From: Gnetum montanum
Taxonomy: Eukaryota; Streptophyta; Gnetopsida; Gnetales; Gnetaceae
Length of the DNA: 64,000 nucleotides
Direction of reading: 5' to 3'
NCBI GenBank assembly: GCA_015680685.1
Contig: MNCI01005012.1
Coordinates: forward strand, 262,935 to 326,934
A program made the translations under genes and the position numbers. Position 1 is the stretch's first letter. Each line of letters begins with the position of its first letter. This document shows, piece after piece, positions 55,006-64,000 of the stretch. Below the pieces are notes generated by a model. That model worked only from the letters and a program-made list of their open reading frames with translations, searched no databases and had not been told where the DNA came from.

Positions 55006-55152
55006 TTTGCAACACTTAGCCATTTTTACATCAATTTCCAAAGAAGCAAGAGGAGTTTTTGCACTTTTCAGAGCCCAAGAACCTTCCAAGTACTATAACT
55101 CTCAAATTGTTAACCTATTTGTACCCATTTTTCAATCCTCATGCTATCAGAG

Positions 55153-55464
55153 GTAAGCTCTACATCATGGGAGACCTAACCATTTGTTTTCTTGTAGAAA
55201 CTATTTTGAAATTTTTCTCATTCCCCATCATCAAACTAATAAAATAATATTAAAATCAACTACCATGAAGGATTAAGACCATCACACAAGCTCTGACAGC
55301 TAATGAATAAAATAATATAACTTGCCAAGAACATAAACAAAGCATTAAAATGATCAAGACTTAACACCCAAGATATAACATAATCTAATCTAATGACAAA
55401 GATATCAAAATAACTATGGATTATAAAGTAAAGGCTAATCATGAGTAATGTTTTGTAATCATAG
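55153..55464 (+). other. Putative intron in the R5 aORF leader
   Basis: Donor CAGAG/GTAAGCTC at 55152/55153 and acceptor ATCATAG at 55464 before ATG at 55465. It matches R3 in position and donor sequence. Confidence 0.5.
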
Positions 55465-58270
55465 ATGGCACTAAAATGAGGATCACAAGCAGAAGGACCT
55501 TCACAGCCCAAGGAAAAGTAACCAAGAAGAGGAAGAGGCTAGCAATAGCAACCACAACAACCCCAAGAACAAGCATCAAAAGAAGCCCATGCCATTGGAC
55601 CTCTTCAAGAGCAGCCCAAAGTGGAATCTATTTGCTAGATTCTCACTACTAAAATAGGCCAATCCATGCAAGACAAGGTTCCTAGGCCAAGGCCTAGCCT
55701 GGAGGTCACTTTGATTGAGGCCTACTTGGAAAAGATAAGGACCAAGCAGATATATAGTTCCATTGTTTAGGAGTTGAACTTTGGACCTTTCTTAGAGCTG
55801 ACACTAGACAAGGTCTGTACACAACTTCAAGAATCTCCCATACGGTCCATTCTCTCCAACAATGAAGAATAGTACCATGGGAAAGACTTACTTGTTTTAG
55901 AATAATCAACAAGGAGATGCATCAATTAAAATCAAGGACATGACCATCTTCTACTCAATTTAGACCATTGAAAAGGCCCTTAGGTTGCTAGATACAAGGG
56001 AAAAACTAGCATATATCTTGATGTAAGCAAGCCCAAAAGCAAAGAAAGATTCCATCAATGTTATGGAGTGGATCACAAGGAGCACAGTGCTCTCACCAAG
56101 GCAAAGAAAGCATACTTCAAAATTGTGACATATCACCTAAATCCAATGATAAGATCAAACAAAGTCACTACTTTTTCTACCCAAGCATGTGTTGCTCTAA
56201 GCAGGAAGTTTCCAATAAATCTTCCCCAACTCATTTTTCTAGAAATAAAAAAACCCTTTAAGGAAATTAAAAGGGAAGGAAGACCCTTCCCTTTCCATGA
56301 CTCATTCATAAAGTGTGCAAAAAGGGAGGCATAGCTCACTATACCAATGATATCGTTTTTCATGCTTTTGACCCACCATGGTAGAAAATGATAAAAGATA
56401 AGGCAGTAGCCAAGCTTTAAGAAGAGAAGTAACCACCATCACCACCTGTAGCTCTAGAAACTACACCAGAGGCATGTGTAGCTACTAAATGATTAAGAAA
56501 ACTTCAAGAGTAGAAACTATAACAACAAAAAAGCTCTACAAGTGGTGGAGAACCATATATCTACCATCCAACCATGAGCCATTTGAACAAGGTTGCAAGG
56601 GCCATCAACTAGCTTGATAATGAGACAACTCCACTATTCTCAACTCAAAGGAACCAGCCATCCACAAGGCCCAAACCAAGCATCTAAGAGATCATAGCAT
56701 CCATCTCTAGACAAACATTTCCTAAAATATCAAGAAATGTCATAGCCTTCTCAGTGATATTAGAGGAATGCAAGGGGATGACCATCCTAGTTATGTAGTA
56801 TAAAGACTAGAAGATAGTTGCAAAATACATGGTTGACAGGGTTGCTAAAGCCTTGCATGCTCATTTGATATCAATACTTAACATTGTTGTGATGGTAAGC
56901 ATCTGCACATTCATAGGAGCAAGGAGTGGTCAAATGAGTGCTACCCAATACAAGGAGGTATTGGAAAGACTATTTAGAACTAGGCAACTACTTCTAGAGA
57001 TGTTTGATCTCCCAGATGAGATCATTGCAAATCCATCATAGTTTCTTGAGACTAAGGGAAAAATACTCATTTCCAATGCATAACTAGAGGAGGCTATTAC
57101 AACCAGTTAGTGGTTGGTTGCTGAAGTTGTTGAGTTGAATGCCCATCTCTCCAACCCTACAATTCTCAAGCTCGAGCTTACTAGAGATTAAGCTTTCCAA
57201 TAGCTTCAACAAAGACTTTAAAAAGCCTAGAATGTAAAGGAGGTCATGATCTTTGATGCATCCTTGTTAGAAGCCATGACTTTCAACACTAACAAGGATC
57301 CATCACAATTATAGAAGGAGAACTTGTTCCTCACAAAGAACAATCATCACTTGTGCAACATTGAGCAACAAAAAGACTAACTAATCAAATTGATACACCA
57401 ATAGCAAGAGAAACTTGCCAAGGTGGATCTAGACCTAAAAAAATTAGCAATGGAGAACCATAATCTCTTAATGGAAAAAGTCTATGCCCTTCACTCAAAG
57501 ACTACAATTGAGGTGGCTACCTGGAAAATGAAGCTCTAAAGTTTGAATGTGTAAAAAGTCACTACAAGGACTAGGTTGGGATTTTCAAGGAAGTTAATGA
57601 GAAGGAAATTCATTTGGCAAAGGAAAAAATGAATGAGCCCCTCTACAAACTCCAATAAAGAGGTGATATATGGCAATCCATCTTTGATGAACTAAATGCA
57701 TTCAACAATATAGAAATCTGCCTAAAGGAGTTGCAAATTGAAGAGATGACTGAATGCATAGAACTCGCCAACCTCTATTATGCAAACTTGGTGATGCTAA
57801 TAGTAGGAAGGCCAAGGTTAGGAGCGGAAAAGTAGGTGGTAAGCTCCTACCTTCTTTATGAAGCAAAATTCAAGCTCCACAAGAAGACAAAATAGAAGTT
57901 GAAAATAGCCAACATAAAGCTTGAAGTTCTCAGGAGCAGATTCATTGACAAGTAATCTATTGCTAAGAACCTGGCTAGGTAAATGAATGACTATTAGGAA
58001 CTATAGAACCTTGTAAGGACATTTGACATAGAATAAAAAACTTTTATAGCCTAGTTTGTCAATGCAAATGAGTTATTTCCTTCAATGCCCTGCTTATAGG
58101 ACATTCCTACACTAGCCCACATAGGTGAAGCCACATAGACCATGAACGATCCACAAAGCAAAGAAAAAAAAGATGAAAATATTTATGAATGCTTTCAAAA
58201 TTCCAACAAAAGTAGGTCAACCTCAACCTCCCCTAGCACCAGGATGAGATGAGGGATTACCAAAGTTACA
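55465..58270 (+). pseudogene. R5 additional ORF (aORF)
   Basis: The start ATG at 55465 gives MALK, a stop, GSQAEGPSQPKEK, a stop, PRRGRG. The globular domain is visible as ELNFGPFLELTLDKVCTQLQ (about 55770) and AYFKIVTYHLNPMIRSNKVT, NLPQLIFLEIKKPFKE and GRPFPFHDSFIKCAK (56100-56330). A middle segment (56829-57041: VLERLFRTRQLLLEMFDLPD) matches R4 22750-22935. Long coiled coil follows (57380-57520 and 57720-57960, with IELANLYYANLVMLIVGRPR). It is the longest aORF copy, colinear with R4. Many stops. R6 cuts it near its end. Confidence 0.68.
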
Positions 58271-58272
58271 GG

Positions 58273-58277
58273 AGCCT
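58273..58277. repeat. R6 target-site duplication, left copy
   Basis: AGCCT abuts the R6 3' LTR. The partner lies beyond the window, so this is inferred. Confidence 0.4.
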
Positions 58278-59033
58278 TAATGAGTGGCGAGGTACCCCTA
58301 CGCTCAACCATACGAATACGAGCGTTTCACGCATGATCCGATTGAATTCCAAGGACTAAGTGCTTATGTGCCCTTGTGGAACAAGCATGAGTTGGTTGAT
58401 CATTGTCTTCCCAAGCTTACTTGTATGTCATGATTGTATGGTTAAGTAAGCTTGAGGCATATCATTTTTATAGCTTTTATGTTTTTATGTCTTATGCTAG
58501 TAGGGAAGGAGAGAGGTAACTAAGTGACTAATTTAACTTAACTACTCATTAACTAAGTTCTAACTAATCCTAACACCAGCATCCATTCCCACTTGCCGTA
58601 CACATCTTGAACCAGTGCAACACTGCTACGATTACCAAACGCTAATCATTACTAGGTTACCAAGCATTACATGCATGCTCGAAGTGGTCGTGCTTATGTA
58701 ATTTAATGATTTGCTTAATTGATCAAAATGAATTTTTATGCTAATAATAGAAATGTAAAGTGCATAAAATAAAATAAAATAAATGCATAAGAAACTAAAA
58801 TAAAGAAATGCATAAGAAAACAAATCTCAAGTGCTGTAAGGATGAATCAAAGAGCTCATCTTTATTGCTGTACACAAGGTGTGCTCAAGTACACAATGCT
58901 CGAATAAATATCCATCCATACTTATACCTCCTGTTGTGGGCACTTGGAAAATACTCTAACTTTCAAATAGACTACAAGAGTTTCGCTACTTGATTACTAA
59001 AAGACTTTTTTTCAATTGTGTGCCTGGGCACTG

Positions 59034-59041
59034 TATTTATA
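59034..59041 (-). promoter_or_regulatory. R6 LTR TATA box
   Basis: Minus-strand GCCTATAAATACAGTG, immediately downstream of the repeat array. Confidence 0.75.
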
Positions 59042-59049
59042 GGCTTGGG

Positions 59050-59262
59050 AGTAACTACTCTAATAATTAGAGTAACCACTCTAATCATTAGAATAACTGC
59101 TAAAGTAACCACTAGAATAACCACTCTAATAATTAGAATAAACCGCTAAAGTAACTACTCTAATAATTAGAATAAATTGCTAGAGTAATTGCTCTAATAA
59201 TTAGAATAAACTGCTAGAGTAACCACTCTAATAATTAGAATAACTACTAGAGTAACCTCTCT
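59050..59262. repeat. Palindromic tandem array in R6 U3
   Basis: Units of about 34 bp such as CTCTAATAATTAGAATAAAC plus TGCTAGAGTAACCA repeat imperfectly six or so times. Each contains the near-palindrome CTCTAATAATTAGA and a second half site CTAGAGTAA. Confidence 0.85.
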
Positions 59263-59267
59263 CATCC

Positions 59268-61195
59268 TACCCCCACGACTAAATGAAAATTCATCCTTGA
59301 GTTCCTTACAAAATATTGAGAAGGTATGGGATTATTGACTAATTGACAACTGACGGTGGAATGGGATGACAAACTCAATGTGCCTAGTGAACGGATCAAT
59401 AAGCATATTACAGCATTAGTGTTCATGACCATTGTGGTGAACAATCATACATAAATGACATCCAAGCCTTTATTTGGCAGCTTGAAGAGAAAAAGAGAGA
59501 GAGAAAGAAGATGGAGCGTGTTGCTACCAATGCTAAGATTGCGCCTTCCGTTGTTTATCCATAGCCACGCCACCAGACTTGCTCCCTTCGTAAATGCTCC
59601 AATTCTGGTCCATCCTGAGTGCTTCCTCCAAGCCTAGTCCATTGCTTGTATGATCATCATCTACAAACACAACACAGTCAAAAATGAGCAAGGATAGATA
59701 ATCCACAATGTAGTTAATACCTTGCCTCGATATGAAGTGCATTGGCTAAGTTGTGGTTATGGCAGAAATTGTTTCAGAGATTTATCACTAGCAACTACCC
59801 AAGGTGTAGGGGTTAGGCAATTAGTAAAATGGAAAAATTTAAAAAATTTGTGCCAGGGCCCCCACAACTAAGAGTGAACCTCCGATAGCTATAACATAGA
59901 AAAATATGAGGAACAAGAAAGATGGGAAAAAATAACAATGGCAATGCCAATAAAATGAATCTCATGGATGGGGATGAAACAAGAGATGATTGATTGCAGG
60001 AAATGTTTAAGAAAAAGAACTTAAGAATTGCACCAAAAAGGAATGCCAGTGGGTCCTCCCCAAAGCTGGCTCATGCCTTTTATGCCTTGACAAACCCACA
60101 AACCAAAGAGTTCATAGGCTCTAGGAATGTCATTTGGAAGCAAGAGTTAAAAGCTTATCCACAAGAATTCACCAAAGAAAAACAATGCATCAACCCAAAA
60201 CGGACTAATGATAAAACTGACAATGAGGTGGAAAATGGGAAAAAAGATGAAGAGGAGAGAATAGAATGGAATCCCAAGAACAAGGTTGTGTAAAGCCCCT
60301 TGTGTATTTCATGGTTAAGATAACTAAGTAAAACTCATCCCAAATCTAGACTCAAACCAACCACATTCAGTGACCTTACATCAATACATTTGGCCAATCC
60401 ATCCTCTTGATGTAACAAGAATGCTTCCACAAAGAGTGACCACCATCCCATGGAGAGTGAGATGGAGAAGTAGGAAGCGAGAAAGGGCCTTAGTTAGAGG
60501 GAACCTTCAAGCATGGGTAACATGTCTTCCTAGTGCCATAACCAACGCTTGTAGCCCATATTTCTTTATTATGTATAAGGGGTATGCTTTGAATTCTCAC
60601 CTTTTTCTCTCTCTTTTTCTCTCTCTCTTTCTCTCTTTTTGATGTTTATGTGTGCAAACCACACCATGCAAAGACTTATTTTTATTCACCTAGCTTCTTG
60701 ATATTTGAACAATGTTAGAATGGTAGAAAAGCCAAGAAAAAGCATCCAAGCACCCCAAGAGAATGGCTAGCACAAATGCATCGAATCCCCTTGAAGTCAC
60801 ACCCTTTTCATCCTTTGAGTCTTTCCTTGGTTTCAAAAGTACCCAGCCACCAATTCATTAACAAGTTTACTTAGAAAAATGGGATTATACAGTTCCAAGC
60901 CAAAGGAGACCATAGATTTGTATGGATGAGTGGACGGCGTGGACTCATTGCTTGTTTTACTAAAAGAACCATACCTTAATATCAGCATCATAATTCAAAG
61001 GTAAAAACCAAACATTAGTAATCATTATGATATAATGCAATCCACCATTATGAGCACTTATTGGATGATGAATAAAAGTAAATCAAGCAAATAAAGAAAT
61101 AGTACAAACATGAACAATGGTGTAAAACAAAAATAAGAAAAGTTGGAAAAATGTGTAAAACAAAAATTCAAAAAAGAACTGAGGGCCTAAAATGG
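59268..61195 (-). other. R6 3' untranslated internal region
   Basis: No aORF-like coding. The plus-strand open frame at 59994-60293 is Lys/Glu/Asn-rich and lies antisense; I do not regard it as a gene. A CT-rich tract lies at 60600-60640. The purine tract is at 59268-59277. Confidence 0.65.
60600..60641. repeat. CT-rich simple repeat
   Basis: TTTTTCTCTCTC-type tract of about 40 bases. The corresponding parts of R3 (near 35838-35855) and R5 (near 54780) are also pyrimidine-rich. Confidence 0.75.
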
Positions 61196-62545
61196 TTAGC
61201 ATAGGTAGCCATCTCCCCCACAACTAAGTTGGAAGGAGGAGATCCGAAATAGTAAGTAGGGTTGTCCATTAAGAGAGGTAGCATCTGTACTAGTTGTCCT
61301 AAGCTCTTGGAAAGGTTTGGTTTGTTGTACATTGACCAACAGTTTCTTGTCTAGGCTCTCAGGTTTGTATATTATCATGGCCCCTAAAGGAAAACTTGCA
61401 TAAATAATATAAGGTCCTTTCCACAATGTTTGAAATTTAGTACATTGTGGCACATGTGTGGGATTCCAATAGAGAACCTTATCTCCTAGCTGATATTTAA
61501 CTTTTCTAATTCTTAGGTCATGATGTTGTTTATTGAACGCCTTGTGCAATTCGTTAGATGATAGGGTAGCTAATCAATTTTCATCTAGAAAATTAAGGGT
61601 TACTAACTGTTGTTTCTGTGCTAGATCAAGGTCAAGGTTGAGGTCACATGCTATGGATAGTGTACGAAGCTCAATTTGAATGGGAAGCGTTGGTAATTTA
61701 TCGTACACTAGTTCATAGGAAGAGTAGCTTGTAGGGAGTTTCCATGTGGAGCAGTATGCCCAAAGAGCATCATTTAGTTTAGTGTTCCAGTCTTGCCTAA
61801 ACTTGCTAATAGTTCTTGTCAATATCTTCGTAATCTCCCTGTTGGTGACTTCGGCTTGACCGTTCGCTTGGGGGTGGTATGGTGTTGTCAGTTTGTGTTC
61901 AGCTCCTAAGTGTTGCATTAATTTTCAAAAAGTTACACCTGTGAAGTGTGTACCATTGTCTAAAATAAGTACACAAGGCACACCAAACCTGTTTATGATT
62001 TTTTGTTGAACAAATCATGTAGCTGTAGATGATGTACAATCTTTAACAACAACTCCTTCAGCCCATTTTGTTAGGTAATCCACGGCAACAATAATATAAA
62101 CTTTTTCATTGGACATTGGTGTAATTGGCCCCATAAAATCAATTCCCCAAATGCCGAAGGGTTCTAACAGTTGGATCCATTATTGTGGACCCTCCATTCT
62201 AGTAGTCATTTCCCCATCACGTTGACAAAGCTCACAAGATTGGATAAATTGATGGGCATCTCGAAATAATGTAGGCCAATAATATCTTGTAATCAGGATC
62301 TTGATAGTTGTTTGTCTCCCAGAATAATAACTCCCACAAGGACCCTCATGAACATCTTGAAGAACTCACAGTTGATCTATATCAAGAACACACTATTGAA
62401 CCAAGCCATCGGGACACACTTTGTAAAGTTACCCATTGATCTCCGTAAAGTACTTGGCTCGGTGAAGAAATTGTTGTTTCTTCTTAAGGTTTAACTCTTG
62501 TGGTGTTTTTTGGGTGAGGAGATAGGTAAGAATGCTACTATAGCA
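61196..62545 (-). pseudogene. R6 integrase
   Basis: Minus-strand order: the zinc-binding segment near 62350-62215 (HEGPCGSYYSGRQTTIKILI, then CELCQRD; second His is Tyr), the core with [20 protein letters not shown] near 62150, LILDNGTHFTGVTF near 61955 and EHKLTTPYHPQANGQAEVTN near 61850. All three DDE residues are therefore visible. WNTKLNDALWAYCSTWKLPT and YELVYDKLPTLPIQIE follow. The C-terminal domain at 61549-61196 has QLGDKVLYWNPTHVPQCTKF and WKGPYIIYASFPLGAMIIYK. The frame ends at 61196. Single stops (for example after NFLDEN at about 61574) disable it as sequenced. Confidence 0.88.
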
Positions 62546-62559
62546 ATTTGTCCCCATGG

Positions 62560-63060
62560 GTGATTAATTATTCACTACACCAACAAAGAGGAATTCATTA
62601 GGAAAATAATTAGAAATTGGATACTCATCCTCTTTGTTGTCCCATCATAACCGAGATAAATGATCAGCAACTACATTCTTGATGCCTTTACGATCGATCA
62701 TTGTAAGATCGAACTCTTGTAAGATTATAAGCCATCATATGATTTGAGGGCTTACCATTGGCTTATTCATGAGGAACCTTATTGCACTATGATCTGTATG
62801 TATATATACTTTCTACCCCAATACATAGTGTCTAAACTTTTCTAGTGCAAACACTACAGCCATTAATTCTTTCTCTGTGGTAGTGTAGTTAAGTTGTGCA
62901 CCAGCGATACTTCTACTTACATAGTGGATGTAATAAGAACGCTTATGGTCATCTAACTATGTAAGTACAGCTCCTAAGGCATAGTTGGACACGTCAGTCA
63001 TGATATGGAATGGTTTGGACCAATTAGGAGCTTATAGAATGGGTGTTTCTACTAGCTTCT
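62560..63060 (-). pseudogene. R6 RNase H domain
   Basis: FHIMTDVSNYALGAVLT, SRSIAGAQLNYTTTEKELMA, VVFALEKFRHYVLG, VYIHTDHSAIRFLMNKPMVS and FDLTMIDRKGIKNVVADHLS. The catalytic Asp, Glu, Asp (HTDH) and Asp (ADHLS) positions are all retained, unlike in R1 and R3. A few stops remain. Confidence 0.85.
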
Positions 63061-63990
63061 ATTTCAGAGTTTGGAAAGCTAATTAACATTCCCTGGTCCA
63101 CTCAAAAGGTACGTCCTTTTTCGTTAATTCCACCAATGGTTTGGCAACCTTTGAAAAGTTCTCAATAAATCTCCTATAGTAGCCAATATGTCCAAGGAAT
63201 GATTGAATATCTTTGACAGTTTTCAGTTGATGGGTAATTCCTTGGATAATTTTGATTTTCTCAGGGTCTACCTCTATCCCTATGTGTGAGATTTTATGCC
63301 CTAGTACTACACCTTCTTGGACCATCAAATGGCTTTTCTACCAGTTGAGCCTCAAATTGGTTTCTACACATCTTTTTAACACTTACTCCAACCAGTCCAA
63401 GGCTTGATCAAAGTTTGCTCCATAAGTGGAGAAATCTTCCATAAATACCTCCACGTCATTCCCTATCTGCTATTGGAATATGCTTAGAACTAGTTATTTA
63501 AATGTTGCAGGGGCATTACATAAGCCAAAAAGCATCTATTTGTATGCGAACATTCCCCAAGGACTGGTGAATGTAGTCTAGGCTTGGTCTTCTAGGGCTA
63601 TTTGTATTTGGTTATATTCTCTATATCCATCCAGAAAACTATAATAGCGATGCCCTACGATGGTGTCTAAGACTTAGTTGAAAAATGGAAATGGAAAGTG
63701 ATCTTTGAATGTTTCCATATTTAGTAGCCTAAAATATATGCACACACTCTATTTGCCTCCCTTTTTAGGCACAATAACTAAGGGGCTAACCCATTCGAGA
63801 TCAAGCTTGTAGGTTGTTTGTATCAAATCTAAAAGATATGGCTCAGATTTGGTATTCGAACTTACCAAGTAATAGTATTACAAGTTGGGATGACATGAAG
63901 AATATTTTCTTAGCCCAGTTGGTAATCAATTAGATCAACAACAACTATATTGTGGGCTAGTACAAGCTAAACAAGGAGTTAAAGAGTCAA
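63061..63990 (-). pseudogene. R6 reverse transcriptase (partial)
   Basis: EWVSPLVIVPKKGGK near 63790, FRLLNMETFKDHFPFPFF, HRYYSFLDGYREYNQIQIAL, SPWGMFAYK, LFGLCNAPATFK, then EVFMEDFSTYGANFDQALDW near 63450. The catalytic FMDDF reads FMEDF here. VQEGVVLGHKISHIGIEVDP, SFLGHIGYYRRFIENFSKVA and VELTKKDVPFEWTREC close the domain at 63083. The N-terminus continues out of the window. Confidence 0.85.
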
Positions 63991-64000
63991 TTAGAGATTT

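Larger units (their letters stand above)
46575..58277 (+). mobile_element. R5, Ty3/gypsy element with aORF, no left end found
   Basis: Plus-strand order: gag (split by S7), protease, RT, shortened RNase H-integrase, 3' region, internal promoter-like block, intron and aORF. It is colinear with R3. Homology to R3 gag starts at about 46575; no 5' LTR or PBS is seen. The 3' end is cut by R6 at 58277, so its 3' LTR would lie beyond the window. More stops than R3. Confidence 0.78.
58278..59267 (-). repeat. R6 3' LTR
   Basis: Plus-strand ends TAATGAGTGGCGAGG and CTCTCATCC (terminal TG and CA both mutated). The first 80 bases match the R4 LTR closely. U3 on the minus strand is about 226 bp and is almost entirely an imperfect tandem repeat with TCTAATTATTAGA palindromes, followed by a TATA box. 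Confidence 0.82.
58278..64000 (-). mobile_element. R6, Ty3/gypsy element, best-preserved pol (partial)
   Basis: On the minus strand from the window edge: RT, RNase H, integrase, a 1.9-kb untranslated region, the purine tract GTGGGGGTA and the 3' LTR. The LTR belongs to the R4 family (shared start (T)GATGAGTGGCGAGGTACCCC) but U3 differs. No aORF is present between integrase and the LTR. Pol has only scattered stops. The 5' half is outside the window. Confidence 0.88.

Noticed and set aside
59994-60293. Lys/Glu-rich 99-residue plus-strand frame
   Set aside because: It is antisense within the R6 untranslated region, matches nothing known to me, and its homologous region in R4 has no such frame.

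Overview
This window looks like intergenic heterochromatin from a seed plant with a large genome. It is AT-rich, has assembly gaps, and contains degraded Ty3/gypsy LTR retrotransposons whose primer-binding sites match plant tRNA-Asp. It also holds pieces of two plant host genes (a pentatricopeptide-repeat gene and a xanthine dehydrogenase gene) and a plant L1-type LINE. Repeat density and element size would suit a gymnosperm or a similarly large genome, but the sequence does not fix the species. I find no intact host gene, no rRNA or tRNA gene and no CRISPR array. Nearly all coding signal is retrotransposon pol/gag in various stages of decay.

The left two thirds is one nested stack, rebuilt from LTR ends, target-site duplications (TSDs) and rejoined reading frames. 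R0, the outermost, is a minus-strand Ty3 element with gag at 42.7-44.7 kb and protease at 2.7-3.2 kb. R1 (3382-41995, minus strand, about 10.9 kb once its insertions are removed, TSD AGGAC/AGGAT) sits between them. R1 is broken three times: by R2 (10114-16200, a coding-free relative with the same LTR family, TSD CTCCT), by L8 (8911-9939, a 5'-truncated LINE with a 17-bp TSD), and by R3 (19324-39932, plus strand, TSD CATGT/AATGT). R3 in turn contains R4 (20471-28956, minus strand, gag plus an extra ORF but no pol, TSD CTCAT/CTTAT).

The right third holds R5 (about 46575-58277, plus strand, no left end found). R5 is split inside gag by S7 (47091-49988, a probable solo LTR with a perfect ATGCC TSD) and at its 3' end by R6 (58278 to beyond the window, minus strand, the best-preserved pol here).

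Two themes stand out. First, R3, R4 and R5 share a downstream module after pol (or, in R4, after gag): a U3-like promoter block with its own TATA box, a conserved leader, a putative intron in R3 and R5, and an additional ORF (here aORF) encoding a plant-transposon-protein-like domain followed by coiled coil. The internal promoter block resembles the LTR U3 of its own element: GTCGA/GGCCC motifs in R3, GATATC palindromes in R4. Second, long U3 regions carry unrelated cargo: an antisense PPR exon in both R1 LTRs, permuted xanthine dehydrogenase exons in S7, and an unidentified segment at the equivalent place in R2.
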